Assembly (NCBI GenBank): GCA_014360855.1
Contig: JACIWP010000071.1
Coordinates: 1 to 12,166, forward strand
DNA length: 12,166 nucleotides
From: Anaerolineae bacterium
GTDB taxonomy: Bacteria; Chloroflexota; Anaerolineae; JACIWP01
Reading direction: 5' to 3'
Notes under the pieces: generated by a model
Told to the model about the DNA's origin: nothing
Databases searched by the model: none
What the model saw: only the letters and a program-made list of their open reading frames with translations
Program-made: the position numbers and the translations under genes
Shown: positions 6,383-12,166 of the stretch, piece after piece
How positions within the stretch are numbered: position 1 is the first letter of the stretch
How the letters are laid out: every line of letters starts with the position of its first letter

Positions 6383-7617
6383 CAGGCAGTCCAGTGGCCG
6401 AAACGCCCCGCGTGGCCATCGTCGTCGGCACCAACGAAACGGTGCTCCACCCCGTTCCGCCGGCGGCCGACAGCGCGCCGGCGTGGAACATCTACCGGGT
6501 GGCCGAGGCCGCGGCAGGAATGAACCTGCACGTCATCTCGCCGTGCGAGGCTCGGCAACTGCCGGCGTTGCGGCGATTCCCCGCTCGCGGTCAGTATCAT
6601 CACGTCATCTTTAGCACTGCTCTGCTCTCGCTCTACCGCTCCGTTCTGCGGCACATCCTGCCCTTGCGCCTGGCGGTGCGTCGCCTGGTCGGCCTGCCTG
6701 ACCTTCTCTCCTGGCTGTATTTGCGCCAAGTCGTCGCCTGGATGCAAAAGGTTCGGCCCGATGTGGTCTTCATCAACGATCGTCCTCAGTACATCCGCTA
6801 TCTACGGCGGCATGTCCCGCCCGGCAGGTTGCTCTTCTTCATGCGCGGCGAGATGGGCGAGAGCCGGCGCTTTTTACATCTGGTGGACGGCATCGTGGTC
6901 AACTCGCGGGGCATGGAGGCATATGCCAGGGAATTGTTGGGCAATCACCCCATGCCTATCTGGCACATGCCGAACGCTCTGGGAGATGAGTTCCCCGTAC
7001 CGCCGGCCCCGCCCGATCGTTTCACTCGCCGGCCGCACCGTATCCTCTATGCCGGCCGTATTATCCCTGTCAAAGGGGTATTGGAATTGGTGAGCGCTTT
7101 TGAGCTAGTGCATCGAGAAATACCCGACACCGAGCTGGTTATCTATGGGGGAAGCGACAATGCCGCCTCCAAGGGCGCTCTTACCCCGTATGAGCGGGCG
7201 GTACGGGAATGGGCGGCCGCTCTGCCGGCGGGAAGCGTGCGCTTCATGGGCTATGTGCCCAACCGCGAGATGGGCGCGCACTACGTGCAGGCCGATGTTG
7301 CCGTCTTCCCCTCAATCTGGAAGGAATCTTTCGGCATGGTGGCCCTGGAGGCCATGCGCTGTGGGACGCCGGTGGTGGCCTCACGTCGGCCGGGCTTTGA
7401 GGAACTGGTGATTCATGGTGAGACCGGTTTCCTGGTGGACGACCCGACGGACGCGCCGGCGTTGGCGGAGGCCATCCTGAAGGTCCTGCGCGACCCGGAC
7501 CTGGCCGCCCGGATGGGAGAGGCAGGATACAAGCGCTCGCTGGAATATCTTCCTCAATCGGCTGGTAGCCGATTTGCAATGATTTTGCATGAAATCATAA
7601 CAAATCTGGAGGAATAA
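6379..7617 (+). CDS. Glycosyltransferase family 4 (retaining, GT-B), CotS-like
   Basis: A 412-residue GT4 when started at the GTG at 6379, which shares GTGA with the preceding stop and has GGAGG at 6364-6368. The open frame runs back further upstream but without GT-like sequence. The N-terminus RVAIVVGTNETVLHPVPPA and the later LHVISPCEARQLP, then GQYHHV, relate it to the two tandem GT4 genes at 2315 and 3552, though it is clearly more diverged and GC-rich. RPDVVFINDRPQYIRYLRR and FFMRGEMGESRRF form the acceptor side. Donor-site residues are R227 (AGRI) and K232 (VKG), and the EX7E pair is E316/E324 in ESFGMVALEAMRCGTPVV. The 3' end of the gene, from about 7557, contains inverted repeats and turns AT-rich. 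The sugar donor is unknown. Confidence 0.92.
   Translation: MTGSPVAETPRVAIVVGTNETVLHPVPPAADSAPAWNIYRVAEAAAGMNLHVISPCEARQLPALRRFPARGQYHHVIFSTALLSLYRSVLRHILPLRLAVRRLVGLPDLLSWLYLRQVVAWMQKVRPDVVFINDRPQYIRYLRRHVPPGRLLFFMRGEMGESRRFLHLVDGIVVNSRGMEAYARELLGNHPMPIWHMPNALGDEFPVPPAPPDRFTRRPHRILYAGRIIPVKGVLELVSAFELVHREIPDTELVIYGGSDNAASKGALTPYERAVREWAAALPAGSVRFMGYVPNREMGAHYVQADVAVFPSIWKESFGMVALEAMRCGTPVVASRRPGFEELVIHGETGFLVDDPTDAPALAEAILKVLRDPDLAARMGEAGYKRSLEYLPQSAGSRFAMILHEIITNLEE
7557..7573 (+). promoter_or_regulatory. Inverted repeat, short hairpin at the end of a GT4 gene
   Basis: ATCGGCT-GGT-AGCCGAT is a perfect 7-base inverted repeat with a 3-base loop, inside the coding 3' end of the GT4 gene. Its last three bases are also used by the longer hairpin at 7571-7606, so the two full structures exclude each other. 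There is no T-run after it, so it is not an ordinary intrinsic terminator. Function is unknown; chance is possible. Confidence 0.4.
7571..7606 (+). promoter_or_regulatory. Long imperfect palindrome next to the ribosome binding site of the following gene
   Basis: GATTTG (7571-7576) pairs with CAAATC (7601-7606), and ATGATTT (7579-7585) pairs with AAATCAT (7592-7598). They are separated by a 2x2 internal loop and close on a 6-base TGCATG loop, giving 13 pairs in 36 bases. The 3' foot ends one base before GGAGG (7608-7612), the binding site for the ATG at 7618. As RNA it could affect access to that site or mark a processing point. As DNA it could be a recombination scar, because base composition changes here. 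There is no terminator T-run. The pairing is directly visible; any role is inference. Confidence 0.45.
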
Positions 7618-7851
7618 ATGAACGTCATTGCAGAAGAGAGAAACGTGTTGGGGTTTGCCGGCGTTAGCCGAGCCTTATTGCGGATGATCCGAACGCGGGG
7701 AAACATGAAGGATTGCATTGTCTCCCAGCTTTCGGAAAATCCCAATCACGCCCTTGGCGAAATAGAGGCACAGTATTGTAATTGGCTGGTCCACGACCTA
7801 TACTCCTGGTTGCTTGGGGAGAAACCTTCACACACCCTACTTAATCGCTAG
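7618..7851 (+). CDS. Small unrecognised protein, probably the 5' part of a frameshifted gene
   Basis: 77 residues with an ATG directly after the previous stop and a strong GGAGG five bases upstream (7608-7612), so translation is expected. I do not recognise a family. The sequence has no signal peptide or membrane helix. It has a basic stretch (RALLRMIRTRGNMK), then an acidic-helical part (LSENPNHALGEIEAQ) and an aromatic part (WLVHDLYSWLLGEK). It ends in PSHTLLNR at a TAG. The +1 frame is open from 7766 and, read from about 7832, continues as HTPYLIARGDLLELAS to a TGA at 7979-7981 that overlaps the GT2 start in operon style. The natural product is therefore probably about 121 residues, interrupted here by a one-base gain, a two-base loss, a sequencing error, or less likely a recoding event. 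The 77-residue form alone may be non-functional. Confidence 0.55.
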   Translation: MNVIAEERNVLGFAGVSRALLRMIRTRGNMKDCIVSQLSENPNHALGEIEAQYCNWLVHDLYSWLLGEKPSHTLLNR

Positions 7852-7981
7852 AGGCGACTTGCTTGAACTTGCGTCGACAATTTCAGGCTCTATGTGGACT
7901 GACTCTGTCTCGCGACTTACACGATGGGATGATGAGGAAGACGCTAGTTTGCTGGCACTTGCTGAGGAGGTGAGACTGTGA
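7766..7981 (+). pseudogene. Continuation in the +1 frame of the small gene at 7618 (frameshifted 3' part)
   Basis: This frame is open from just after a TAG at 7763-7765 to the TGA at 7979-7981. From about 7832 it reads like protein: TPYLIARGDLLELAS, then ISGSMWTDSVSRLTRW, DDEEDASLLALAEEVRL. It has no start codon and ribosome site of its own that would explain it. Its stop shares GTGA with the GTG of the GT2 gene, the same junction style as elsewhere in this operon, which argues it is the true end of the gene that starts at 7618. The frame switch must lie between 7766 and 7851, most naturally near the CACACACCC run at 7829-7837, where both frames read His-Thr. The family is unrecognised. Confidence 0.5.
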
Positions 7982-8982
7982 TGTTATCCAGCTCCCCCCT
8001 CGTCTCCATTATCATCCCAACGTACAATCGCGCAAAACTACTCCCACGCGCGTTAGAGTCCGTCCTTGCTCAAGATTATCCCCATCTCGAGATTATTGTG
8101 ATCGATGATGCCTCCACAGACGAAACCCCGAATGTGCTCAAAGCGTTCGGGGATCCCCGGATTCAGGTGTTCCGCCACCCAGAAAACAAGGGACATGGCG
8201 CAGCATGCGAAACCGGGATACGCTGCGCAAAGGGAGAACTTATTGCATTTCTGGACTCGGATGATATCTGGTTACCCGGGAAGTTAGGCCTCCAAGTCGC
8301 TATCTTCCGCCAATGGCCCCTCGTCGATTTTCATTTCACAAATTTCCGCAACATCAATTTGGTCAATGGTGTCGAGGGAGACGGATTCACCCAAACTCGG
8401 GACGGGCTCGCCCTTCTTCAAACTGTGCACGTCGACACCGACTTGTGGATCATCCAATCTGGAATGCCCCAGGCTATGTTGCAAGCGATGTTTATTGCTC
8501 AGCCAACGGTAATGCTAAGGCACGAAGTAATAGCTACAACGGGCAACTTCAATTCTGAACTGCGGGGAGCCGCGGACCTTGAGCTTTGGTGGAGGATCGC
8601 ACTATCCGGGTTTCGATTTTCCTTTTCGAGACGCCCTCTCATGGAACGTTACAAAGACAACCAAAGCACGACGTCGAAAGTGATTGAGTTCTCACTATGG
8701 CACATTCGCGCCTTGGAAATCTGCGAGGAGACCGCCCGGGAAGCCGGCCGGCTCGATCTCATTCCTCCCCTAAACAGCGCCAGATACCGCTCCTGGTGTG
8801 GACTGGTCAAAGAATATACCCGGGTGGGCCGGCGCCGTGAGGCCCTGCACGCCTTTTCTCAGGCCCTGCACTACGGGTTCACCCCACGGCTTCTTCTGTA
8901 TGGGGCTCTCGCCCTTGGCGGTGCCCAGACCTTCTCCTTAGCCCGCTCTATTCGCCGCGCTGTAGTCGGAGGAAGCAGGTGA
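7978..8982 (+). CDS. Glycosyltransferase family 2 (GT-A fold)
   Basis: A 334-residue GT2 protein. The nucleotide-binding half is canonical: VSIIIPTYNRAKLLPRALES (9-28), the uridine-contacting IDDAS with D43/D44, the HPENKGHGAACETGI helix, and the metal-binding DxD as LDSDD (92-96). The acceptor half has RHEVIATTGNFNSEL and then GAADLELWWRIALSG (197-211); in typical members the position before 'LW' carries an ED pair serving as catalytic base, and here it reads AADLELW. The C-terminal helices (VKEYTRVGRRREALHAFSQAL) form the common family tail. Either the GTG at 7978 or the adjacent ATG at 7981 may start it; GAGGAGG at 7964-7970 serves both. It ends in a GTGA overlap with the next gene. The only GT-A enzyme among GT-B ones, it probably makes one linkage of the repeat or adds a side branch. 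Its last 250 bases are GC-rich, unlike the rest. Confidence 0.93.
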   Translation: MMLSSSPLVSIIIPTYNRAKLLPRALESVLAQDYPHLEIIVIDDASTDETPNVLKAFGDPRIQVFRHPENKGHGAACETGIRCAKGELIAFLDSDDIWLPGKLGLQVAIFRQWPLVDFHFTNFRNINLVNGVEGDGFTQTRDGLALLQTVHVDTDLWIIQSGMPQAMLQAMFIAQPTVMLRHEVIATTGNFNSELRGAADLELWWRIALSGFRFSFSRRPLMERYKDNQSTTSKVIEFSLWHIRALEICEETAREAGRLDLIPPLNSARYRSWCGLVKEYTRVGRRREALHAFSQALHYGFTPRLLLYGALALGGAQTFSLARSIRRAVVGGSR

Positions 8983-10181
8983 ATATCGCTTTCGTCTCTT
9001 ATACTTATTGGCCGCCAGATTTCGGCGGGGAGCTGCTTCTCGCCATCGAGCGACTGCAGTCCCTTGCCAGCCGCGGCCATCATATCGCTGTGCTGACCTC
9101 TGGCCGGCCGGGGTTCCCTTCACACGTCCACCTGGATGGCATGACCATTCTCCGCTCACCCATGGTACACACCAGCCGGCCGGGCAGGCTTCTGCGCCGC
9201 GCCGTCCACTTCGCCTGGGCATTGACGCATCTGCTCTCACATCGCTACGATGCCGTGCACTTCGGATCCATGCCCGGCGTGGGCCTGGCAACCGATGCCC
9301 TCACTGCCTTCATCCTGGCCGGCATTGCCCGCTGGCGCGGCGCCCGCACGGTGACGGTGCATGCCCTGGCGGACAGCGAAAGCGCCGCCCTGGAACTCTC
9401 TGGCAGGCGCGGCTCCTGGAAGCGGCTGTATTACCATAATATGGATCACATCGTTGCGGTCAGTCCGGCGCTCTATGCACCCCTACAGGCCCATTTCCCT
9501 CGCAAGGCCATCCTGATTTTGTACGCTGTGCGGGATGATATCTTTGTGCCGCTGGATGATGCGACGCGCCGCCGCGTGCGGGGTGAGCTGGGCGCCGGCG
9601 ATGAGCACGTGGTGTTCACGTTCCTTGGTACAGTGTGCTACAGGAAAGGATTCGACCTGCTGGCTCGGGCCTTCGCGGAGCTGGCGCCGGGCCACCCGAA
9701 TTGGCGCCTGTGGGTGATCGGTCCCCGTAGTTATACCGAAAGCCAGAATCTGCGCGATGAGGAGGCGCAAGAAGTGATGGCTCCCCTGCGCGGGCTGGAT
9801 TCGCAGATAACCTATTTCGGGCGCGTGGACGACCGCGGCCGGCTTGCCGAACTGCTGGGGGCTGGGGATGTGTTTGTATTCCCGAGCCGGCGAGAAGGAT
9901 TTGGCCTGGCGCCGGTGGAAGCCATGGCCGCCGGCGTTTCCCCCATCATCGCCCGTATCCCGGGCGTCACTGACCTGGCCAGCGTGGAGGGGGAGACCGG
10001 GCTGTATATTCCCCCGAATGATCCGGAGGCGCTGAAGCAAGCCATGGAACGTCTGGGGAACGATCCCGGACTGCGCCGGCAAATGGGCCAGAAGGCCGTA
10101 CAGCGCGTCAAAGAGGCTTTCAGTTGGGAACCATACATTGATCGCTGGGAGCAGTTGTATCGCGATGGGCATGTCTTCTAG
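8979..10181 (+). CDS. Glycosyltransferase family 4 (GT-B)
   Basis: A 400-residue GT4. The N-terminal half shows FVSYTYWPPDFGGELLLAIE (5-24), LASRGHHIAVLT, YDAVHFGSMPG and an AVSPAL segment before the linker ILYAVRDDIFVP. In the donor half the expected Arg of the 'GR' motif is Thr (FLGTVCYRKG, T218) while K223 is kept. The EX7E pair E306/E314 is intact in EGFGLAPVEAMAAGVSPII. The GTG start shares GTGA with the GT2 stop and is served by GGAGGAA at 8968-8974. GC-rich codons and GCCGGC sites place it in the same compositional block as the ligase gene that follows. It is likely active; the sugar specificity is unknown. Confidence 0.92.
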   Translation: MNIAFVSYTYWPPDFGGELLLAIERLQSLASRGHHIAVLTSGRPGFPSHVHLDGMTILRSPMVHTSRPGRLLRRAVHFAWALTHLLSHRYDAVHFGSMPGVGLATDALTAFILAGIARWRGARTVTVHALADSESAALELSGRRGSWKRLYYHNMDHIVAVSPALYAPLQAHFPRKAILILYAVRDDIFVPLDDATRRRVRGELGAGDEHVVFTFLGTVCYRKGFDLLARAFAELAPGHPNWRLWVIGPRSYTESQNLRDEEAQEVMAPLRGLDSQITYFGRVDDRGRLAELLGAGDVFVFPSRREGFGLAPVEAMAAGVSPIIARIPGVTDLASVEGETGLYIPPNDPEALKQAMERLGNDPGLRRQMGQKAVQRVKEAFSWEPYIDRWEQLYRDGHVF

Positions 10182-11532
10182 CATGGCACACAATATCACG
10201 CGCGAGAAAGGTACGCCAGCGCGTTCCGCTGTGCTTCCCCGCCCCGCCCATGTCACCTACCGCCGGCGCACCATCTTCCTCTTCCTGCTCTGCTCCGCTT
10301 ACGTCGCAATCCCTTGGGGCGATATCCCCTTCCTGGGCATTTCCCTATCGGCACCCTTGATGTTCCTCATCGCCCTGGAAGTGTATCTGCGGCCGCCGGC
10401 ACCCTGGCTGAGGCACTACCGTCCCTGGGTCCTGTTGGCCGGCGCCATGTGGGCCGGCATCTTCCTCTCGGCGGTCATTAACGGCCTGCGCAGTGGCGGC
10501 ATCGCCCTGGATCGCCAAGGCGCCCTGGAGGTGTTCCACTTTGGCTACTGGCTGGGCGTGGTGTTCCTTGTCACGGTGTATCTGGTGTCCTATCTGGACC
10601 TCGGCCGGCGGGTGGTGACGGTGACGGCGGCGGCCGTCGTGCTGACCGCCCTGGTTCGTTGGTTCGAGGCTGTCGCCTACGGCAAGATCGGCGCCTGGAC
10701 CAGTCCGCGCTTCTTTACCCAGAACATGTACGGCTGGCTGTTCTCCACGTTCACACCCTTCTTGTATGCGCTTCTCGTGGACCCAGCGACCAAACGCCGC
10801 TGGCCGGCGGCCGTCGGCATCCTCGTGGTCTGGAGCGCGGCGGCCATCAATGGCTCGCGCGGCTCCTGGGTGGGTCTCGCCGGCGGGCTTCTGCTCTTCC
10901 TCTTGCTCTATCTGCGGGTATATCCCCAACACTTTAAGGGGCTGTTGATAATCATCCTCGTCTGTGCCGGCTTCTTGGGGCTGATCACCCTGGCACCCGA
11001 CCGGGTGGTCGCGGCAGTGAGCCAGCGCTATGCGACCTTCCAGCGCATCGAGGAGGACAAGACCTATCTGGCCCGCCGGCTGATGGTCCAGAAAGGCCTG
11101 CGTCTGTTCCAAAGCTCGCCCATCGTGGGGGTGGGGCCGGCGCGCTGGACCAAGGAGTATGTCCCGCTGGACATTCCCGAACGATTAGGGGGATGGCGGC
11201 GCCAGGCCTCCTATCAGCGGTTATCCGCGCACAACGCGTATGTGGCGCTTCTCGCAGAAACGGGATTGGCCGGCACCATCCCCTTCGCCCTGCTCTTGTT
11301 CACGCTGGTATGGCGGGGATATGGGGCCATGGTGCAGTTGGCCAAAGGGGGAGCGCTGTGGGCCATGGGGGTTTATACCGCATTCGTGGGAATGAGCATC
11401 CATTTGTGGGTGTTGGCCGGCCTGACCGGTACCTCAACCTGGGTGATGTATGGGTTGGTGGGAGCTTGCATCCACCAAGCCAGTCGCTTATCGGTAGACC
11501 AGACACAATCGCCACAGGGAAACGGTAATTGA
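10165..11532 (+). CDS. O-antigen ligase / polymerase-like integral membrane protein (Wzy/WaaL superfamily)
   Basis: About 455 residues and strongly hydrophobic, with roughly 11-12 membrane helices. Examples are IFLFLLCSAYVAIPW, APLMFLIALEVYL, WVLLAGAMWAGIFLSAVI and GLLLFLLLYL. The Wzy_C signature is present: GSRGSWVGLAGG (230-241) and a large outside loop of about 95 residues. That loop contains RRLMVQKGLRLFQSSPIVGVG and ends in SAHNAYVALLAETGLAG, whose His (H356) is at the position conserved in O-antigen ligases. Family members transfer or polymerise undecaprenyl-linked glycans on the outer membrane face; ligase and polymerase cannot be told apart by sequence reading. ATGs at 10165, 10171 and 10183 are all possible and none has a good ribosome site (GGGAG lies 13 bases before 10165), so the start is uncertain. 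It follows the GT4 with a small overlap or a 1-base gap. Confidence 0.88.
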   Translation: MGMSSSMAHNITREKGTPARSAVLPRPAHVTYRRRTIFLFLLCSAYVAIPWGDIPFLGISLSAPLMFLIALEVYLRPPAPWLRHYRPWVLLAGAMWAGIFLSAVINGLRSGGIALDRQGALEVFHFGYWLGVVFLVTVYLVSYLDLGRRVVTVTAAAVVLTALVRWFEAVAYGKIGAWTSPRFFTQNMYGWLFSTFTPFLYALLVDPATKRRWPAAVGILVVWSAAAINGSRGSWVGLAGGLLLFLLLYLRVYPQHFKGLLIIILVCAGFLGLITLAPDRVVAAVSQRYATFQRIEEDKTYLARRLMVQKGLRLFQSSPIVGVGPARWTKEYVPLDIPERLGGWRRQASYQRLSAHNAYVALLAETGLAGTIPFALLLFTLVWRGYGAMVQLAKGGALWAMGVYTAFVGMSIHLWVLAGLTGTSTWVMYGLVGACIHQASRLSVDQTQSPQGNGN

Positions 11533-11545
11533 TGATCTCGTGAAT

Positions 11546-12166
11546 ATGAATATGATGCCCCATATCCTTCACGTCATTGACAGCCTGGCCCCCGGTGGGG
11601 CGGAGCGCATGGTAGTGGAGATCGCCAATGCCACCGACAAGCAACGCTACCGCGTCAGCGTTTGTGTGACGCGGGCCAAGTCTAGCCTGGCTCTCCGGCC
11701 AGCCCTTGCCGCGAATGTGCCAGTCCATATCCTGCCCCGGCGGTTTCGCTTTGATCTACCGGCATTTTGGGAATTCTCTGCCCTATGTCGGCGCGAGCAA
11801 GTCCATCTCCTTCACGTCCATAATCGACCTTCGTTTCGGTTTGTGGCTGTTCTGAAGGCTTTTGGGTGTTTACCCTCGGTGCCGGTCGTGTTCCTGGATC
11901 AGTACGGGGATGTGGAAATGAACCCTCGCCTACCCCTTGACCTTCAATGGGCTGTGCAGTTTGTAAAACCATATTGGGTGGGTGTGCATCCCGATTTGAC
12001 CAGCGTCGCCGTGCGTGTAGGTGTTACTCCCAAGGATACTTTCGTCATTACGAATGCTATTGATTTCGCTTGTTTCGACTGTGTTCCCGAAACACCGCTG
12101 GAAGACATCTTGGGTCCGGCGCATAGTACGCCAGTGGGCATCATTATTGCCAATGTGAGGCCACAG
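11546..12166 (+). CDS. Glycosyltransferase family 4, N-terminal half, 3' partial
   Basis: The frame is open to the window end, giving about 207 residues. The acceptor half of a GT4 is clear: ILHVIDSLAPGGAERMVVE (the Gly-Gly loop and following helix), LCRREQVHLLHVHNRPS, and WVGVHPDLTSVAVRVGV. The linker ITNAIDF is the counterpart of NGVD. It stops within IIIANVRPQ, which matches the start of the donor domain ('vg.lrpqK'). The donor-phosphate and EX7E residues lie beyond the window, so activity cannot be judged. Possible starts in frame are GTG 11540 and ATG 11546, 11552 and 11555; none has a clear ribosome site, and the gene may be read by coupling from the ligase stop at 11530-11532. Its composition falls from GC-rich to intermediate along its length. 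Confidence 0.85.
   Translation, partial: MNMMPHILHVIDSLAPGGAERMVVEIANATDKQRYRVSVCVTRAKSSLALRPALAANVPVHILPRRFRFDLPAFWEFSALCRREQVHLLHVHNRPSFRFVAVLKAFGCLPSVPVVFLDQYGDVEMNPRLPLDLQWAVQFVKPYWVGVHPDLTSVAVRVGVTPKDTFVITNAIDFACFDCVPETPLEDILGPAHSTPVGIIIANVRPQ

Noticed and set aside
7557..7606. Intrinsic terminator
   Set aside because: Hairpins are present but no T-run follows; the next bases are the ribosome binding site of the following gene.
9483..10256. Long minus-strand open frame (257 residues) opposite the GT4 gene
   Set aside because: It mirrors a GC-rich gene with strong GT4 motifs on the plus strand. Its translation shows low-complexity, Arg/Gly/Pro-rich sequence with no domain.
10345..11112. 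Long minus-strand open frame (255 residues) opposite the ligase gene
   Set aside because: It is rich in Gln, Gly and His from reversed hydrophobic codons and recognisable as a shadow of the membrane protein gene.
1..12166. CRISPR array, tRNA/rRNA genes, insertion sequence or phage genes
   Set aside because: No regularly spaced repeats, cloverleaf sequence, transposase-like or phage-like protein was seen on either strand.

Overview
The window is one dense, all-plus-strand operon segment for making a cell-surface polysaccharide. Visible in order are: the C-terminal end of a Wzt-type ABC exporter ATPase with its polysaccharide-binding domain, a small SAM-dependent methyltransferase, four GT4 (GT-B fold) glycosyltransferases plus a fifth after a composition change, a short unrecognised gene that appears frameshifted, a GT2 (GT-A fold) glycosyltransferase, another GT4, a multi-membrane-span O-antigen ligase/polymerase-like protein, and the first half of one more GT4 cut by the window end. 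No RNA gene, CRISPR array, insertion sequence, terminator or convincing promoter is visible. Genes are joined by ATGA or GTGA overlaps or by gaps of 30 bases or fewer, so a single transcript with coupled translation is likely.

Layout. Bases 1-4810 (wzt end, methyltransferase, three GT4 genes) are AT-richer in codon use. From 4811 to about 7550 (two GT4 genes) the DNA turns abruptly GC-rich and is crowded with the palindrome GCCGGC. From about 7560 to 8730 (a hairpin cluster, the broken small gene and most of the GT2 gene) it is AT-richer again. From about 8730 to 11550 (GT2 end, GT4, ligase) it returns to the GC-rich, GCCGGC-rich style. The last partial GT4 is intermediate. This mosaic suggests a locus assembled and reshuffled by recombination, as is common for surface-glycan clusters.

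How the genes may work together (inference). The GT4 and GT2 enzymes would add sugars one after another to a lipid-linked glycan on the cytoplasmic face. The methyltransferase could decorate or cap the chain, and the Wzt C-terminal domain would recognise the finished glycan for ABC-type export. The ligase/polymerase-like protein would join or transfer glycans on the outer face. No nucleotide-sugar synthesis genes, Wzm permease or Wzx flippase lie inside the window.

Organism. This is a bacterium. The GC-rich, GCCGGC-rich parts and the long run of GT4 genes would fit a Chloroflexota (Anaerolineae-like) genome, but this is a weak guess from composition alone. No clearly new enzymatic system is evident. 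The most unusual items are the broken small gene with hairpins next to its ribosome binding site, the GT4 with a degenerate extra half-domain, the GT4 lacking the usual Arg/Lys pair, and the mosaic breakpoints.
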